A stretch of 64,000 nt of DNA, taken from NCBI GenBank assembly GCA_009712635.1, contig WASS01000015.1, positions 372,001-436,000 on the forward strand. Direction: 5' to 3'. This stretch comes from Hungatella sp. GTDB lineage: Bacteria; Bacillota; Clostridia; Lachnospirales; Lachnospiraceae. The position numbers and the translations under genes are program-made. Numbering within the stretch: position 1 is the first letter of the stretch; every line of letters starts with the position of its first letter. Below, piece after piece: positions 17,273 to 25,355 of the stretch. The notes under the pieces were generated by a model. It ran no database searches and was not told where the DNA came from. It saw only the letters and a list, made by a program, of their open reading frames with translations.

Positions 17273-17592
17273 GTTATCCCCCCTTGTTTATTCGCATAAA
17301 TTCACTTGTTTTAAGCGAAATTCACAATATAAAACACTAAAACTTTAATTGGCAAGCTTTTAGGTTTAAGTAACTTTAATTTTTTATATTTTTTTAGAAA
17401 ATCAAGTTATTATCATTATATACCAAAATCACCCATAAAACAACGAAAAAAGAGGTTATTTTTATTGTTCGTGCTCACCCTAAATTTTACTAAAACTTAT
17501 CATAATCACGGAATTAGGCTGAAGTTTGTTCTGACCCTATAAGGGCCTATTACCAATCATTCGGTATAGGAAATCAGTCGCGAAGTAGTATC

Positions 17593-17621
17593 AGTATAAT
17601 ACTGACGGGCAGTATTATACT
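17593..17621. promoter_or_regulatory. Perfect 12-bp inverted repeat in a divergent intergenic region
   Basis: AGTATAATACTG, five bases, then CAGTATTATACT. It lies in the 510-base gap (17273-17783) between hamA (minus) and the HEPN-motif gene (plus). An outer ATAGGA/TCCTAT pair may extend the fold. There is no adjoining T run, so an operator or structured leader is likelier than a terminator. The rest of the gap shows no gene; the part next to hamA is A+T-rich promoter-like DNA. Confidence 0.6.
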
Positions 17622-17783
17622 TGGAATAATCCTATTTCGATCATCGTAATAGTTCTGATACTTTTGGGGAGGCTTTTAAACCCAAAAAAACTCTGGATTA
17701 AGTTGGGCTAGAGTGAGTGATTGTGGAGTTGAGTAAAAGGAAGTATAATATTATCAAAATGTTTTTAACCAGGAGGAAATACA

Positions 17784-18608
17784 TTGGAAGTTGCAGGTGA
17801 AAAAAATTGCAGTTATTCATTACATGAGTTTAGACTAATTGTCGAAGGAAAAAGAAACACTTTGTCAAATAAAGATTTTATAAAAGAACAAAAATCCTTA
17901 TTAATAACATCTGGAATTAATCTAAGCTTAAGCAATAAAAGAACTGTTGAGATACGCACAAAATCTAATTTCTTGGGTAAGCAAGGTTGGGTGATTTCTC
18001 CTTTTTGGCATCCTGGTAAGGAAGAAACGTGGTATGACACATGGTTCTGGCTCGCATACAATAATCAAGAAGAAAAAATAACCACTTATTTTACAGAAAA
18101 TAATTTTGCGCTACTAGAATGTATAAATGGCTATTCTCGTTTTGAAGTTAACAGAGCTGATTGGTTTATTGAAGCGGAGGCTCTTTTTAAAAAGTGTCAT
18201 TATGCTTCATGTGCAATGTTATTGACAGCTATTTTAGAACAAAGTATACGCAAATGTCCTATTGCAGGTTGGCATCACCGTGTTACCATTTTCTTTGACA
18301 ACGCAGTTTCTAAGAAAATAGAAGACTATTACAGTCAAAATTTTGAGCTATTAAATAATTACATTGAAACTGTTCTTTTGTTACCATCAATTGATGGATT
18401 TATAAATACTTATTTTAATAGTGGCTATAATTTTGGAAAAGATAAGGAAAATAGAGTTCGCAGCGAACCTCCTTTCTTAGAACGAAATTGGCTTATGCAT
18501 GGAATGACTCAAAGAGAGATACTATCATCAGATTGTATTAAATTATTTAATGCAATCAGTGGCCTGCACTATATCCTAAAAACTATATTTCAAGAAGATT
18601 CCTTATAA
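17784..18608 (+). CDS. Unrecognised protein with a HEPN-like RNase motif
   Basis: The 274 residues start at a TTG placed after AGGAGGAAATACA. The N-terminal half is not recognised. The C-terminal half is helical (WFIEAEALFKKCHYASCAML, LLTAILEQSIRK) and contains ERNWLMHG, an RNxxxH arrangement matching the Rx4-6H active site of HEPN ribonucleases. Helical DUF-type HEPN proteins often gather in defence islands, and this gene lies between Hachiman and an R-M operon. An RNA-cleaving abortive-infection role is plausible inference. It has no visible partner antitoxin, unless the palindrome upstream marks autoregulation. Confidence 0.6.
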   Translation: MEVAGEKNCSYSLHEFRLIVEGKRNTLSNKDFIKEQKSLLITSGINLSLSNKRTVEIRTKSNFLGKQGWVISPFWHPGKEETWYDTWFWLAYNNQEEKITTYFTENNFALLECINGYSRFEVNRADWFIEAEALFKKCHYASCAMLLTAILEQSIRKCPIAGWHHRVTIFFDNAVSKKIEDYYSQNFELLNNYIETVLLLPSIDGFINTYFNSGYNFGKDKENRVRSEPPFLERNWLMHGMTQREILSSDCIKLFNAISGLHYILKTIFQEDSL

Positions 18609-18752
18609 TATAAAATACGTTAATTTCCGACAGTACAGTCAGTTGTATTACCCAGTTGATTTTTTCTATCGTGAAGGAATGGCATTAACAAATAACCTCT
18701 GGAAGAAATTTATGCGGTAATAAATATTTTCACCTGTTACTTCCCTTATTGA

Positions 18753-18781
18753 TTGTAAAATCCCCATGTTCATGCTATACT
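18753..18781 (+). promoter_or_regulatory. Promoter of the R-M-Vsr operon
   Basis: TTGTAA and TATACT with a 17-base spacer, 41 bases before the methyltransferase start. It is the only promoter-like site seen for the three overlapping genes. Confidence 0.65.
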
Positions 18782-18821
18782 GGGACAATATAGGTATAAA
18801 ATAATTCCCGCGAGGTACGTT

Positions 18822-19970
18822 ATGGCAAAGCAGATTCATATTAGATTAGACGATAAAGTTTATGAAGCACTATCTGAATACACAGGTGTAGCCGGAAAAT
18901 CCGTTCAGGATTGTGTTTCCAAGGCTTTGATTCAGCTGTTGAATAAACAGAAAGCAGAGGAAAAAAAAGAGGAAGCTTTATTTACTTTTATAGATCTTTT
19001 TGCCGGTATTGGAGGCATGAGAATTGCCTTCGACAGAGCAGGTGGTCAGTGTGTTTACTCCAATGAGTGGAACAAATATAGCCAGCAAACTTATTATGCT
19101 AATTTTAGTGATCAACCTGATGGAGACATTACGCAGGTCGACGCCAGTAATATACCAGATCATGATATTCTGGTTGCCGGTTTTCCCTGTCAACCGTTTT
19201 CCATTGCCGGAGTCTCCAAAAAAAACAGTCTTGGTAGAGCAACAGGTTTTGAAGATAAAACACAGGGAACCCTGTTCTTTGATGTGTGTCGCATTCTTAA
19301 ATCCAAAAGACCAAAAGCTTTTATGCTGGAAAATGTCAAGAATCTTTGCAGTCATGATAAGGGCAGAACATTCAAGGTTATCCTTGAGTCTCTGGATGAG
19401 CTCGATTACCAGGTGTTTTACAAAATACTTGATGGGCAGAATTTCGTTCCACAGCATAGAGAGCGTATTGTAATTGTTGGATTTGACAGGAAACGCTATG
19501 GTAAGGACATAAATTTTAATTTTGATATCACACCTGTAGATCCAAAGCCAGTAATACAGGATATTCTCCAAACGAATGTTGATGAACGTTACACACTATC
19601 CGATAAGCTGTGGACATATCTTCAGAACTATGCCGCCAAACATAAAGCAGCCGGTAATGGATTTGGATATGGGTTGGCTCCTTTGAATGGTATTTCCAGA
19701 ACTCTAAGTGCCAGATATTACAAAGACGGTTCAGAGGTGTTGATACCACAGGCAGGAAAAAACCCGCGTAAGTTGACACCAAGAGAATGTGCGAGGTTAC
19801 AGGGATTTCCGGATACCTTTAGAATCGTAGTTTCAGATACACAGGCTTATAAACAATTTGGTAATTCAGTAGTTGTACCGCTGATGGAGAATGTTGCAAA
19901 GCTGATTGTTACAGAAATAGATAAAATGGAACAAATACAGAAGGATAATTCAGTAGAAGAGGTGGTTTAA
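18822..19970 (+). CDS. DNA cytosine-5 methyltransferase with N-terminal RHH-like domain
   Basis: Methylates cytosine to protect host DNA from the neighbouring EcoRII-type enzyme. Of 382 residues, about 54-375 form a Dcm-type C5 methyltransferase: motif I DLFAGIGG, catalytic Cys123 in GFPCQPFS, ENV at 170-172, QHRER at 211-215, LTPRECARLQGFP and the final FGNSVVVP. The first 48 residues (HIRLDDKVYEALSEYTGVAG, then a Lys-rich linker) resemble a ribbon-helix-helix DNA-binding domain. That suggests the enzyme represses its own operon, as some methyltransferases with N-terminal HTH do. Target specificity is inferred as CCWGG-like from the partners. Confidence 0.92.
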   Translation: MAKQIHIRLDDKVYEALSEYTGVAGKSVQDCVSKALIQLLNKQKAEEKKEEALFTFIDLFAGIGGMRIAFDRAGGQCVYSNEWNKYSQQTYYANFSDQPDGDITQVDASNIPDHDILVAGFPCQPFSIAGVSKKNSLGRATGFEDKTQGTLFFDVCRILKSKRPKAFMLENVKNLCSHDKGRTFKVILESLDELDYQVFYKILDGQNFVPQHRERIVIVGFDRKRYGKDINFNFDITPVDPKPVIQDILQTNVDERYTLSDKLWTYLQNYAAKHKAAGNGFGYGLAPLNGISRTLSARYYKDGSEVLIPQAGKNPRKLTPRECARLQGFPDTFRIVVSDTQAYKQFGNSVVVPLMENVAKLIVTEIDKMEQIQKDNSVEEVV

Positions 19971-19972
19971 TA

Positions 19973-21148
19973 ATGGAGAGTTATTCTATGATGGCCATTC
20001 AGGCTGCTTTACAGGGACAAGTTGCTTTTTGTAAGTTTTTGTCTGCTAATGACACTGGCAAGACTGGTGGACATCAGGCAGGTATATATATTTCCAAAGC
20101 ATCCAGTCCCATTCTCTTCAATGAGCCCGGTAATAAGGGACAGAACAAAGAAAAATGGGTTAAAATTAAGTGGCAAAATGATTTTGAAACAGATACAAGA
20201 TTTATCTATTACGGCCAAGGTACCAGAAATGAATATCGTATTACTAATTTTGGAAATGGTTTTCCGTTTCTTCATACGGATTATACAGGTGCTTTATTTG
20301 TTTTTGTGAAAAATACGGAGGACGATTACCAGGGCTTTATTCTAAATACTGATGAAGAAATTAATAAGTTTTTAGATGCCTTTGGACTTAGCCCCACCGA
20401 AACTAATAAGTTAATTGAAACAACACGACCTGACCCTGAAATTCATGAAAAGCTCGCAATAGAACAATTTATTGACGGTCTGAGTGTGGAATTTCCAACA
20501 TCAGAGGAAATGTCAGTTGCGGCACGCTCTATACACAATCAGGTTTATAATCATCAGGAATTAATACGTTCCAATCCAGACAAACAATTGCTCGACTGGA
20601 CGGCTACAGAATTTCGTCTATTCCGTGCTTTGGAATATGTCAGATATGACAAAATGCTTACAAACGGGTTTTCGTCTGTAGATGCCTTTATTAATGCGGC
20701 AAATCAGGTACTTAATCGTCGGAAAAGCCGAGCCGGGAAAAGTCTGGAGCATCATTTGTCCGCCATCTTTGATGGAAATAATGTACAGTACAAAGCACAG
20801 GCAATTACCGAGGGAAATAAAAAACCCGACTTCATTTTTCCATCGCAGGAAGCCTATCATGATTTAACATTCCCAACCGAGGAAATTGTCTCACTGGCCG
20901 CCAAAACAACTTGCAAAGATCGTTGGAGACAGGTAATTAATGAAGCTGACCGATTAAGAGATCATAACAAATATCTTTGTACTCTACAAAGAGGTATTTC
21001 AGCAAAACAGATGGATGAAATGCAGGCAGAAAAGGTTATTCTTGTCGTTCCAAAACCTTACATTCCGTCTTTCCCTGAAGACCGCCGGGATAGAATATGG
21101 ACGATTGGTAGATTTGTTCAGTATATTAAGAAATTGGAAAATAGATAA
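19973..21148 (+). CDS. EcoRII-type restriction endonuclease
   Basis: Cuts unmethylated DNA. The 391 residues show an EcoRII-N DNA-binding domain at about 15-170 (FLSANDTGKTGGHQAGIYIS is the typical opening) and an EcoRII-C PD-(D/E)xK domain at about 185-391. In the catalytic part KKPDFIFPS supplies Asp and LAAKTTCKDRWRQ supplies the Lys-containing element. EcoRII relatives recognise CCWGG or CCNGG, and EcoRII itself needs two sites (type IIE). It starts two bases after the methyltransferase stop. The exact site for this protein is inferred. Confidence 0.9.
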   Translation: MESYSMMAIQAALQGQVAFCKFLSANDTGKTGGHQAGIYISKASSPILFNEPGNKGQNKEKWVKIKWQNDFETDTRFIYYGQGTRNEYRITNFGNGFPFLHTDYTGALFVFVKNTEDDYQGFILNTDEEINKFLDAFGLSPTETNKLIETTRPDPEIHEKLAIEQFIDGLSVEFPTSEEMSVAARSIHNQVYNHQELIRSNPDKQLLDWTATEFRLFRALEYVRYDKMLTNGFSSVDAFINAANQVLNRRKSRAGKSLEHHLSAIFDGNNVQYKAQAITEGNKKPDFIFPSQEAYHDLTFPTEEIVSLAAKTTCKDRWRQVINEADRLRDHNKYLCTLQRGISAKQMDEMQAEKVILVVPKPYIPSFPEDRRDRIWTIGRFVQYIKKLENR

Positions 21149-21600
21149 TGGCCGATATTATTTCTCCAGTAAGTAGAAGCAAAAATATGTCAGCTATAAA
21201 AAGCAAGGATACCAAGCCGGAAATATATTTCAGAAAAAAGTTATTTGCATTAGGGCTAAGATACCAAAAAAATGTATCATACATATATGGCCATCCAGAT
21301 ATCTACTTTAAGGGAAATAATGTTGCCATTTTTATACATGGTTGTTTCTGGCATAGGCATAGTGAATGTAAATATGCTTATACACCAAAAAGCCGAATTG
21401 ATTTCTGGTCAAGCAAATTTGAGAATAATATTAAAAGAGATGCCGTTGTAAAAGACTATCTGAGTTCACAAAAAATCAGATGCCTGGTTGTCTGGGAATG
21501 TACAATAAAACAGATGATCAGAAATAAAAGTATTGAAAAACAGATACTCGATAAAACTTTAGATTTTATGAAATCGGATAATATGTATTTGGAACTTTAA
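21148..21600 (+). CDS. vsr: Very-short-patch mismatch repair endonuclease
   Basis: Nicks T:G mismatches that arise when 5-methylcytosine deaminates, protecting the methylated site from C-to-T mutation. The 150 residues match Vsr: opening RSKNMSAIKSKDTKPE, catalytic Asp in GHPDIYFKG, and the zinc/His cluster IHGCFWHRHSECKYA. The ATG overlaps the endonuclease stop (TAATG). Vsr beside a Dcm-type enzyme supports a CC(W)GG-like target, since E. coli Vsr acts on CTWGG. Confidence 0.95.
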   Translation: MADIISPVSRSKNMSAIKSKDTKPEIYFRKKLFALGLRYQKNVSYIYGHPDIYFKGNNVAIFIHGCFWHRHSECKYAYTPKSRIDFWSSKFENNIKRDAVVKDYLSSQKIRCLVVWECTIKQMIRNKSIEKQILDKTLDFMKSDNMYLEL

Positions 21601-21672
21601 AAACCAGACTCTGTATTTTCACAAAAATTATATACGACTTAAAACTGAAGTAAACAAAATTGAATTGATATA

Positions 21673-21729
21673 CTCCCTCTTAAGTGAACAGAGTATTTAT
21701 ATACAGCTACTTAAGGGGGACTTTTTATT
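21673..21729 (+). terminator. Terminator of the R-M-Vsr operon
   Basis: CTCCCTCTTAAGT pairs with ACTTAAGGGGGA over a 23-base loop, followed by CTTTTTATTT. Confidence 0.7.
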
Positions 21730-21882
21730 TACTAAAAAGTATTTAAAATAAAATGGGGGCATGCAAAAAATCAGTATGCTAATATACAATTTAGCCCCCT
21801 TAGACAATAAATCACCAATAAAAGCAATCACAAATATTAAGGCTGCCGTTTTCCCTCTCAAACTTTTTCTCTTACTTTTCAA
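21697..21882 (-). CDS. Possible small membrane protein after the XRE gene
   Basis: A 61-codon frame with a TTG start inside the end of the XRE gene. It encodes a basic N-terminus (KSKRKSLRGK) and one or two hydrophobic helices. It overlaps the terminator of the neighbouring operon and no ribosome site is obvious, so it may be spurious. Confidence 0.25.
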   Translation of the reverse strand: MKSKRKSLRGKTAALIFVIAFIGDLLSKGAKLYISILIFCMPPFYFKYFLVNKKSPLSSCI

Positions 21883-22234
21883 ACTGATTGAGCAATTCTC
21901 TGTTATTTCTCAAAATTCCTTTTGCTGCTAATACAAACTCATAAATTGTACGTTTTTCGTAATTATCACAATCCGCCAATAAAAGATCAATATCTGTCTG
22001 GTATTCTGTCGGATTGTATAGCTGGTTCCCATTCAACAGTTCATCCACCGTCACCCCCAATACATTTGCTATACGGACCAACGAAACCAGACTTGCTTTT
22101 CTCTTGGCATTTTCTATCATACTTATGTATGAAACAGATAAATCAGAAAGTTCTGCAAGTTGCATTTGCGATACGTTTTGCACCACCCTTACCTCATGGA
22201 TTCGTCTTCCAACCAGCCGAAAGTTAACTTCCAT
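21872..22234 (-). CDS. XRE-family repressor-like regulator
   Basis: A 120-residue protein with an N-terminal Cro/C1-type HTH (about 8-62: RIHEVRVVQNVSQMQLAELS, then YISMIENAKRKASL and LLNGN) and a short helical C-terminal part. The start follows AAGGGAGGTGAACTTAC. It is divergent from the recombinase operon at 22396. A perfect 12-bp inverted repeat lies between the two, so it probably acts as a phage-type repressor of that operon. The regulated target is inference from position. Confidence 0.88.
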   Translation of the reverse strand: MEVNFRLVGRRIHEVRVVQNVSQMQLAELSDLSVSYISMIENAKRKASLVSLVRIANVLGVTVDELLNGNQLYNPTEYQTDIDLLLADCDNYEKRTIYEFVLAAKGILRNNRELLNQFEK

Positions 22235-22306
22235 GTAAGTTCACCTCCCTTCCACTGCTAATCATAATAGACGGTTAATGGATTTCCAAAACAACTTTAT
22301 TTTGCA

Positions 22307-22334
22307 ACTGGTAGTGAACCTTTTCACTACCAGT
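22307..22334. promoter_or_regulatory. Candidate operator: perfect 12-bp inverted repeat
   Basis: ACTGGTAGTGAA, four bases, TTCACTACCAGT. It lies between the divergent XRE gene and recombinase operon, just upstream of an ATATAATAATT -10-like region. T-rich sequence follows on the plus strand, so a leader terminator is the alternative reading. Confidence 0.6.
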
Positions 22335-22395
22335 CTATTTTTATCTTTTACAGAAAATATATAATAATTATATCCCAATGCCAAGGAGTATCCAT

Positions 22396-24345
22396 ATGAA
22401 AGAAAACGAAGAAAAAATTCAAAACGTCTCCCAGCAAAAGGCAAAAATCCGGGAACGTTATAAGGGAATCAACCAAGAAGAATTGGACATTATACCTGCT
22501 ATTCCGCAAGAAAATTTTTATAATGATACCAGTGAAAAGCAGGTAGGCGTATATGTCAGAGTATCCACAGACGACCCCCGTCAAACTTCCTCCTATGAAT
22601 TACAAAAAAACCATTATCAGGATTTGATGAATCATCATCTTGGCTGGAATCTCGTTGAAATTTATGCAGACGAGGGAATATCCGGTACATCGCTACTACA
22701 TCGGGATTCTTTTATCCGTATGATTGCAGACTGCAAACAGGGTAGAATAGACCTTATTGTAACAAAAAGCGTCTCTCGTTTTGCGCGTAATGTAGTGGAC
22801 TGTATAAAATACGTTCGTGAATTAAAAGCTCTCCGTCCACCTGTAGGCATATTTTTTGAAGCAGAAAACATTTATACACTGGACCCTAACAGTGAAATGA
22901 GTCTTTCTTTTATTTCCACACTGGCTCAGGAAGAAAGTCACAACAAAAGTGAAATCATGAATGTTTCTATTGAGATGCGCTTTAAACGGGGAATTTTCCT
23001 CACCCCTTCGCTGTTGGGATATGACCAGGACGAAGATGGAAATCTTGTAATGAACGAAGAAGAGGCCAAAACTGTCCGACTGGCTTTTTTTATGTATCTT
23101 TATGGTTACAGCTCCCAACAAATAGCAGATACATTTACATGCCTTGGTCGCAAAACAAAAAAAGGAAAAACTGTATGGTCTACAAACTCTATCATCCAAA
23201 TCCTGCAAAATGAACGCCATTGCGGAGATGTACTGGCACGTAAAACATGGACACCCAGCTATTTAGACCATAAAACAAAAAAAAATCATTTTGATCGCAA
23301 CCAATATCGACAGAAAGACCATCATGAAGCCATTGTTTCCAGAGATGATTTTATTGCAGTGCAACGAATGATTAGTAATGCAAAATATGGAAATACAGGA
23401 TTTCTTCCAGAACTTAGAGTAATATCATATGGCATCTTGAAAGGTTATGTATCAGTCAATCCTCGATGGGCAGGTTTTAAAGCTGAAGATTATCGCCTTG
23501 CTTCTGCCAGCATTAACCTGGAAAATGCTAATTGCGAAGATAATTCTCTTGTAGAAGTAGAAGGCGGTTCCTTTGATTTACGGGGCTTTGAAGTTGCACG
23601 AGCTGAGTTTTTCAGTACTTCAGATAAACCAGCCATTACCTTCGGAAGTAATTACATATATTTTAATTCTATTTCCATACAGAAATTCAAAAAACGAAAC
23701 TATGTCGAATTACTGGTACACCCGGAAAAAATGACGCTTGCTGTGCGTCCTTGCACCAAGGATACAAAAAATGCAATTCAATGGGCAAAATCAAACAATA
23801 AACAACTCATTCCCAATTCCATCTGGTGCATGGCTTATATTTCTACACTGTTTTCATTATTTGGCTGGAATAAAGAACTACGTTACCGGATTATTGGGCA
23901 ACTCTATCAAAAAGACGAAGAATCATTTCTTCTTTTTGATCTACATAATACAGAAGTTAGTATTCCCATCAATCGTACAAAACTCGAACCTGATGCTGCT
24001 TCTATGAATAAATCACAAGATCAAATGTCAACAAAAAAAATAATAAATACTCCAAAGAATGTTATTGGTTACCCCATAGACTGGGTTGATAATTTTGGAA
24101 ATGCGTATTACTCACAGCAGATGGAAATGAATACTCAGGGCTTTTCTACAGATGGAGATTGGGAAAGCAACACCCCTGGTGTACCATATAAAGAACCCGA
24201 TCTTAATGTCACAAGCCCGGATGAAGTTACTCAAACAATTTCCTTAATGATAAATGAAATGAAAAGGGAGATAACATATGAAACCGGAAAACCTGACGAA
24301 ACTGACACTTTCCTCACAGACCCAAATCAGGGAGATCATAAATGA
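22396..24345 (+). CDS. Second serine recombinase of element C, with an unusual C-terminus
   Basis: The 649-residue protein has a resolvase domain (nucleophile Ser in VYVRVSTDD, then DLIVTKSVSRFARNV) and a recombinase domain to about residue 340. Instead of the usual zinc ribbon and coiled-coil it continues with GILKGYVSVNPRWAGF and a domain at about 390-535 containing VELLVHPEKMTLAVRPC. That domain recurs in the next two genes. The start at 22396 is chosen because AAGGAG lies seven bases before it. It heads a five-gene operon with overlapping junctions. Its substrate is unknown, and no matching att pair was found inside element C. Confidence 0.85.
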   Translation: MKENEEKIQNVSQQKAKIRERYKGINQEELDIIPAIPQENFYNDTSEKQVGVYVRVSTDDPRQTSSYELQKNHYQDLMNHHLGWNLVEIYADEGISGTSLLHRDSFIRMIADCKQGRIDLIVTKSVSRFARNVVDCIKYVRELKALRPPVGIFFEAENIYTLDPNSEMSLSFISTLAQEESHNKSEIMNVSIEMRFKRGIFLTPSLLGYDQDEDGNLVMNEEEAKTVRLAFFMYLYGYSSQQIADTFTCLGRKTKKGKTVWSTNSIIQILQNERHCGDVLARKTWTPSYLDHKTKKNHFDRNQYRQKDHHEAIVSRDDFIAVQRMISNAKYGNTGFLPELRVISYGILKGYVSVNPRWAGFKAEDYRLASASINLENANCEDNSLVEVEGGSFDLRGFEVARAEFFSTSDKPAITFGSNYIYFNSISIQKFKKRNYVELLVHPEKMTLAVRPCTKDTKNAIQWAKSNNKQLIPNSIWCMAYISTLFSLFGWNKELRYRIIGQLYQKDEESFLLFDLHNTEVSIPINRTKLEPDAASMNKSQDQMSTKKIINTPKNVIGYPIDWVDNFGNAYYSQQMEMNTQGFSTDGDWESNTPGVPYKEPDLNVTSPDEVTQTISLMINEMKREITYETGKPDETDTFLTDPNQGDHK

Positions 24346-24967
24346 TGACACCTTTAACTATGACGGTTATCAAGTTGTCCGAGGAGAATTTTTTGCTCAT
24401 ACTCATGAACCAGCTTTTACCTTCAACCAAAATAGAGTATCTCTGAATATGGCATGTATTAAAAAATTACCACAATTTGAATATGTGCAAATTTTAGTTC
24501 ATCCCGACGAAAAAAAACTGGCTGTGCGCCCCTGCAAAGAAGAAGAAAGAGATTCCTTCCGCTGGTGTACCAAAAAACCAAATAAGCGTAGTCCCAAGCA
24601 GATTACCTGCAAAGTTTTTTATGCCAAAATTATAACTCTTATGGGCTGGAACCACAACTATCGATATAAACTTTTAGGAAAATTAATATGTAGTAATGGA
24701 GAACTTCTCTTCATATTTGATTTAAAAACACCTGAAATTTTTCAGCGTGTCATTAAAGATGAGATCCATCAGAAGAATTTACTGATACCAAACTACCCTG
24801 AATCTTGGAAAAATCAGTTTGGAGTCTCAATGGAAGATCATCAAAAAACTCTGCAAGTCAATATTTTTGACGGTTATGCTATATTTAATATTAAAAATAA
24901 TCTAAAGCCTTCCTATTCTATGCCCCCCATAAATGTGCCAGTTTCAAAGGAGGTAACATGTGAATAG
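24278..24967 (+). CDS. Recombinase-associated protein sharing the recombinase C-terminal domain
   Basis: The 229-residue protein overlaps the recombinase gene by 68 bases and starts after AAAAGGGAGATAACAT. Residues about 25-165 repeat the recombinase C-terminal domain: EFFAHTHEPAFTFNQNRVSL, VQILVHPDEKKLAVRPC, ITLMGWNHNYRYKLLGKL and FIFDLKTPEIF align with EFFSTSDKPAITFGSN, VELLVHPEKMTLAVRPC, FSLFGWNKELRYRIIGQL and LLFDLHNTEVSI. It has no catalytic serine. It is likely an accessory subunit that assembles with the recombinase. Function is not established. Confidence 0.75.
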   Translation: MKPENLTKLTLSSQTQIREIINDDTFNYDGYQVVRGEFFAHTHEPAFTFNQNRVSLNMACIKKLPQFEYVQILVHPDEKKLAVRPCKEEERDSFRWCTKKPNKRSPKQITCKVFYAKIITLMGWNHNYRYKLLGKLICSNGELLFIFDLKTPEIFQRVIKDEIHQKNLLIPNYPESWKNQFGVSMEDHQKTLQVNIFDGYAIFNIKNNLKPSYSMPPINVPVSKEVTCE

Positions 24968-25355
24968 CAAATCAGAAGTCTACCCGGTAATATTTATTGA
25001 TCTCAAAAAAAATCGTATCCGAATATACAAACGCACCCTGCATTTATTAGGAGATCCTGCGTATATTCAATTTCTAGTGAATCCTGCATCCCAGACAATC
25101 ATTGTAAGATGCACAAACGGCCAAGACAATCTCTCTCACCGTATATATTGGGAGAGGTTGATCCAACATAAATGCTGTGAACTGTATAGCCGTGATTTTC
25201 TACGTACATTGCGCTCCACTTCTCAGGATTGGAAAGAAAATCAAACATACCGGATTTATGGAACCCTGGTAAAACCTTACAAACTCGCTCAGTTTTCCAT
25301 GAAAAATTCTATTCCCATTAATCAAAAGCAGGAGGGAGAAGCAGGCAATGATTAA
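24960..25355 (+). CDS. Recombinase-associated protein, short form of the same domain
   Basis: The 131-residue protein starts at GTG after GGAGGTAACAT, overlapping the previous gene. It carries a diverged third copy of the domain: IQFLVNPASQTIIVRC corresponds to the LVHP...VRPC segment, and NQTYRIYGTLVKPYKLAQFS to the GWNxxYRYxxxGxL segment. The three proteins together suggest a heteromeric complex encoded in one operon. Confidence 0.65.
   Translation: MNSKSEVYPVIFIDLKKNRIRIYKRTLHLLGDPAYIQFLVNPASQTIIVRCTNGQDNLSHRIYWERLIQHKCCELYSRDFLRTLRSTSQDWKENQTYRIYGTLVKPYKLAQFSMKNSIPINQKQEGEAGND

Noticed and set aside
17273-17783. Retron-like or other structured ncRNA next to the HEPN gene
   Set aside because: There is no reverse transcriptase in the window. 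The region has one perfect palindrome but not the long paired msr/msd layout.
22396-24345. The second element C recombinase as evidence of a fourth insertion in feoB or an element nested in element C
   Set aside because: No fourth feoB break exists, and no gene near it is split. I could not find a matching short core on both sides of the five-gene operon, so it is kept as a resident operon of element C.
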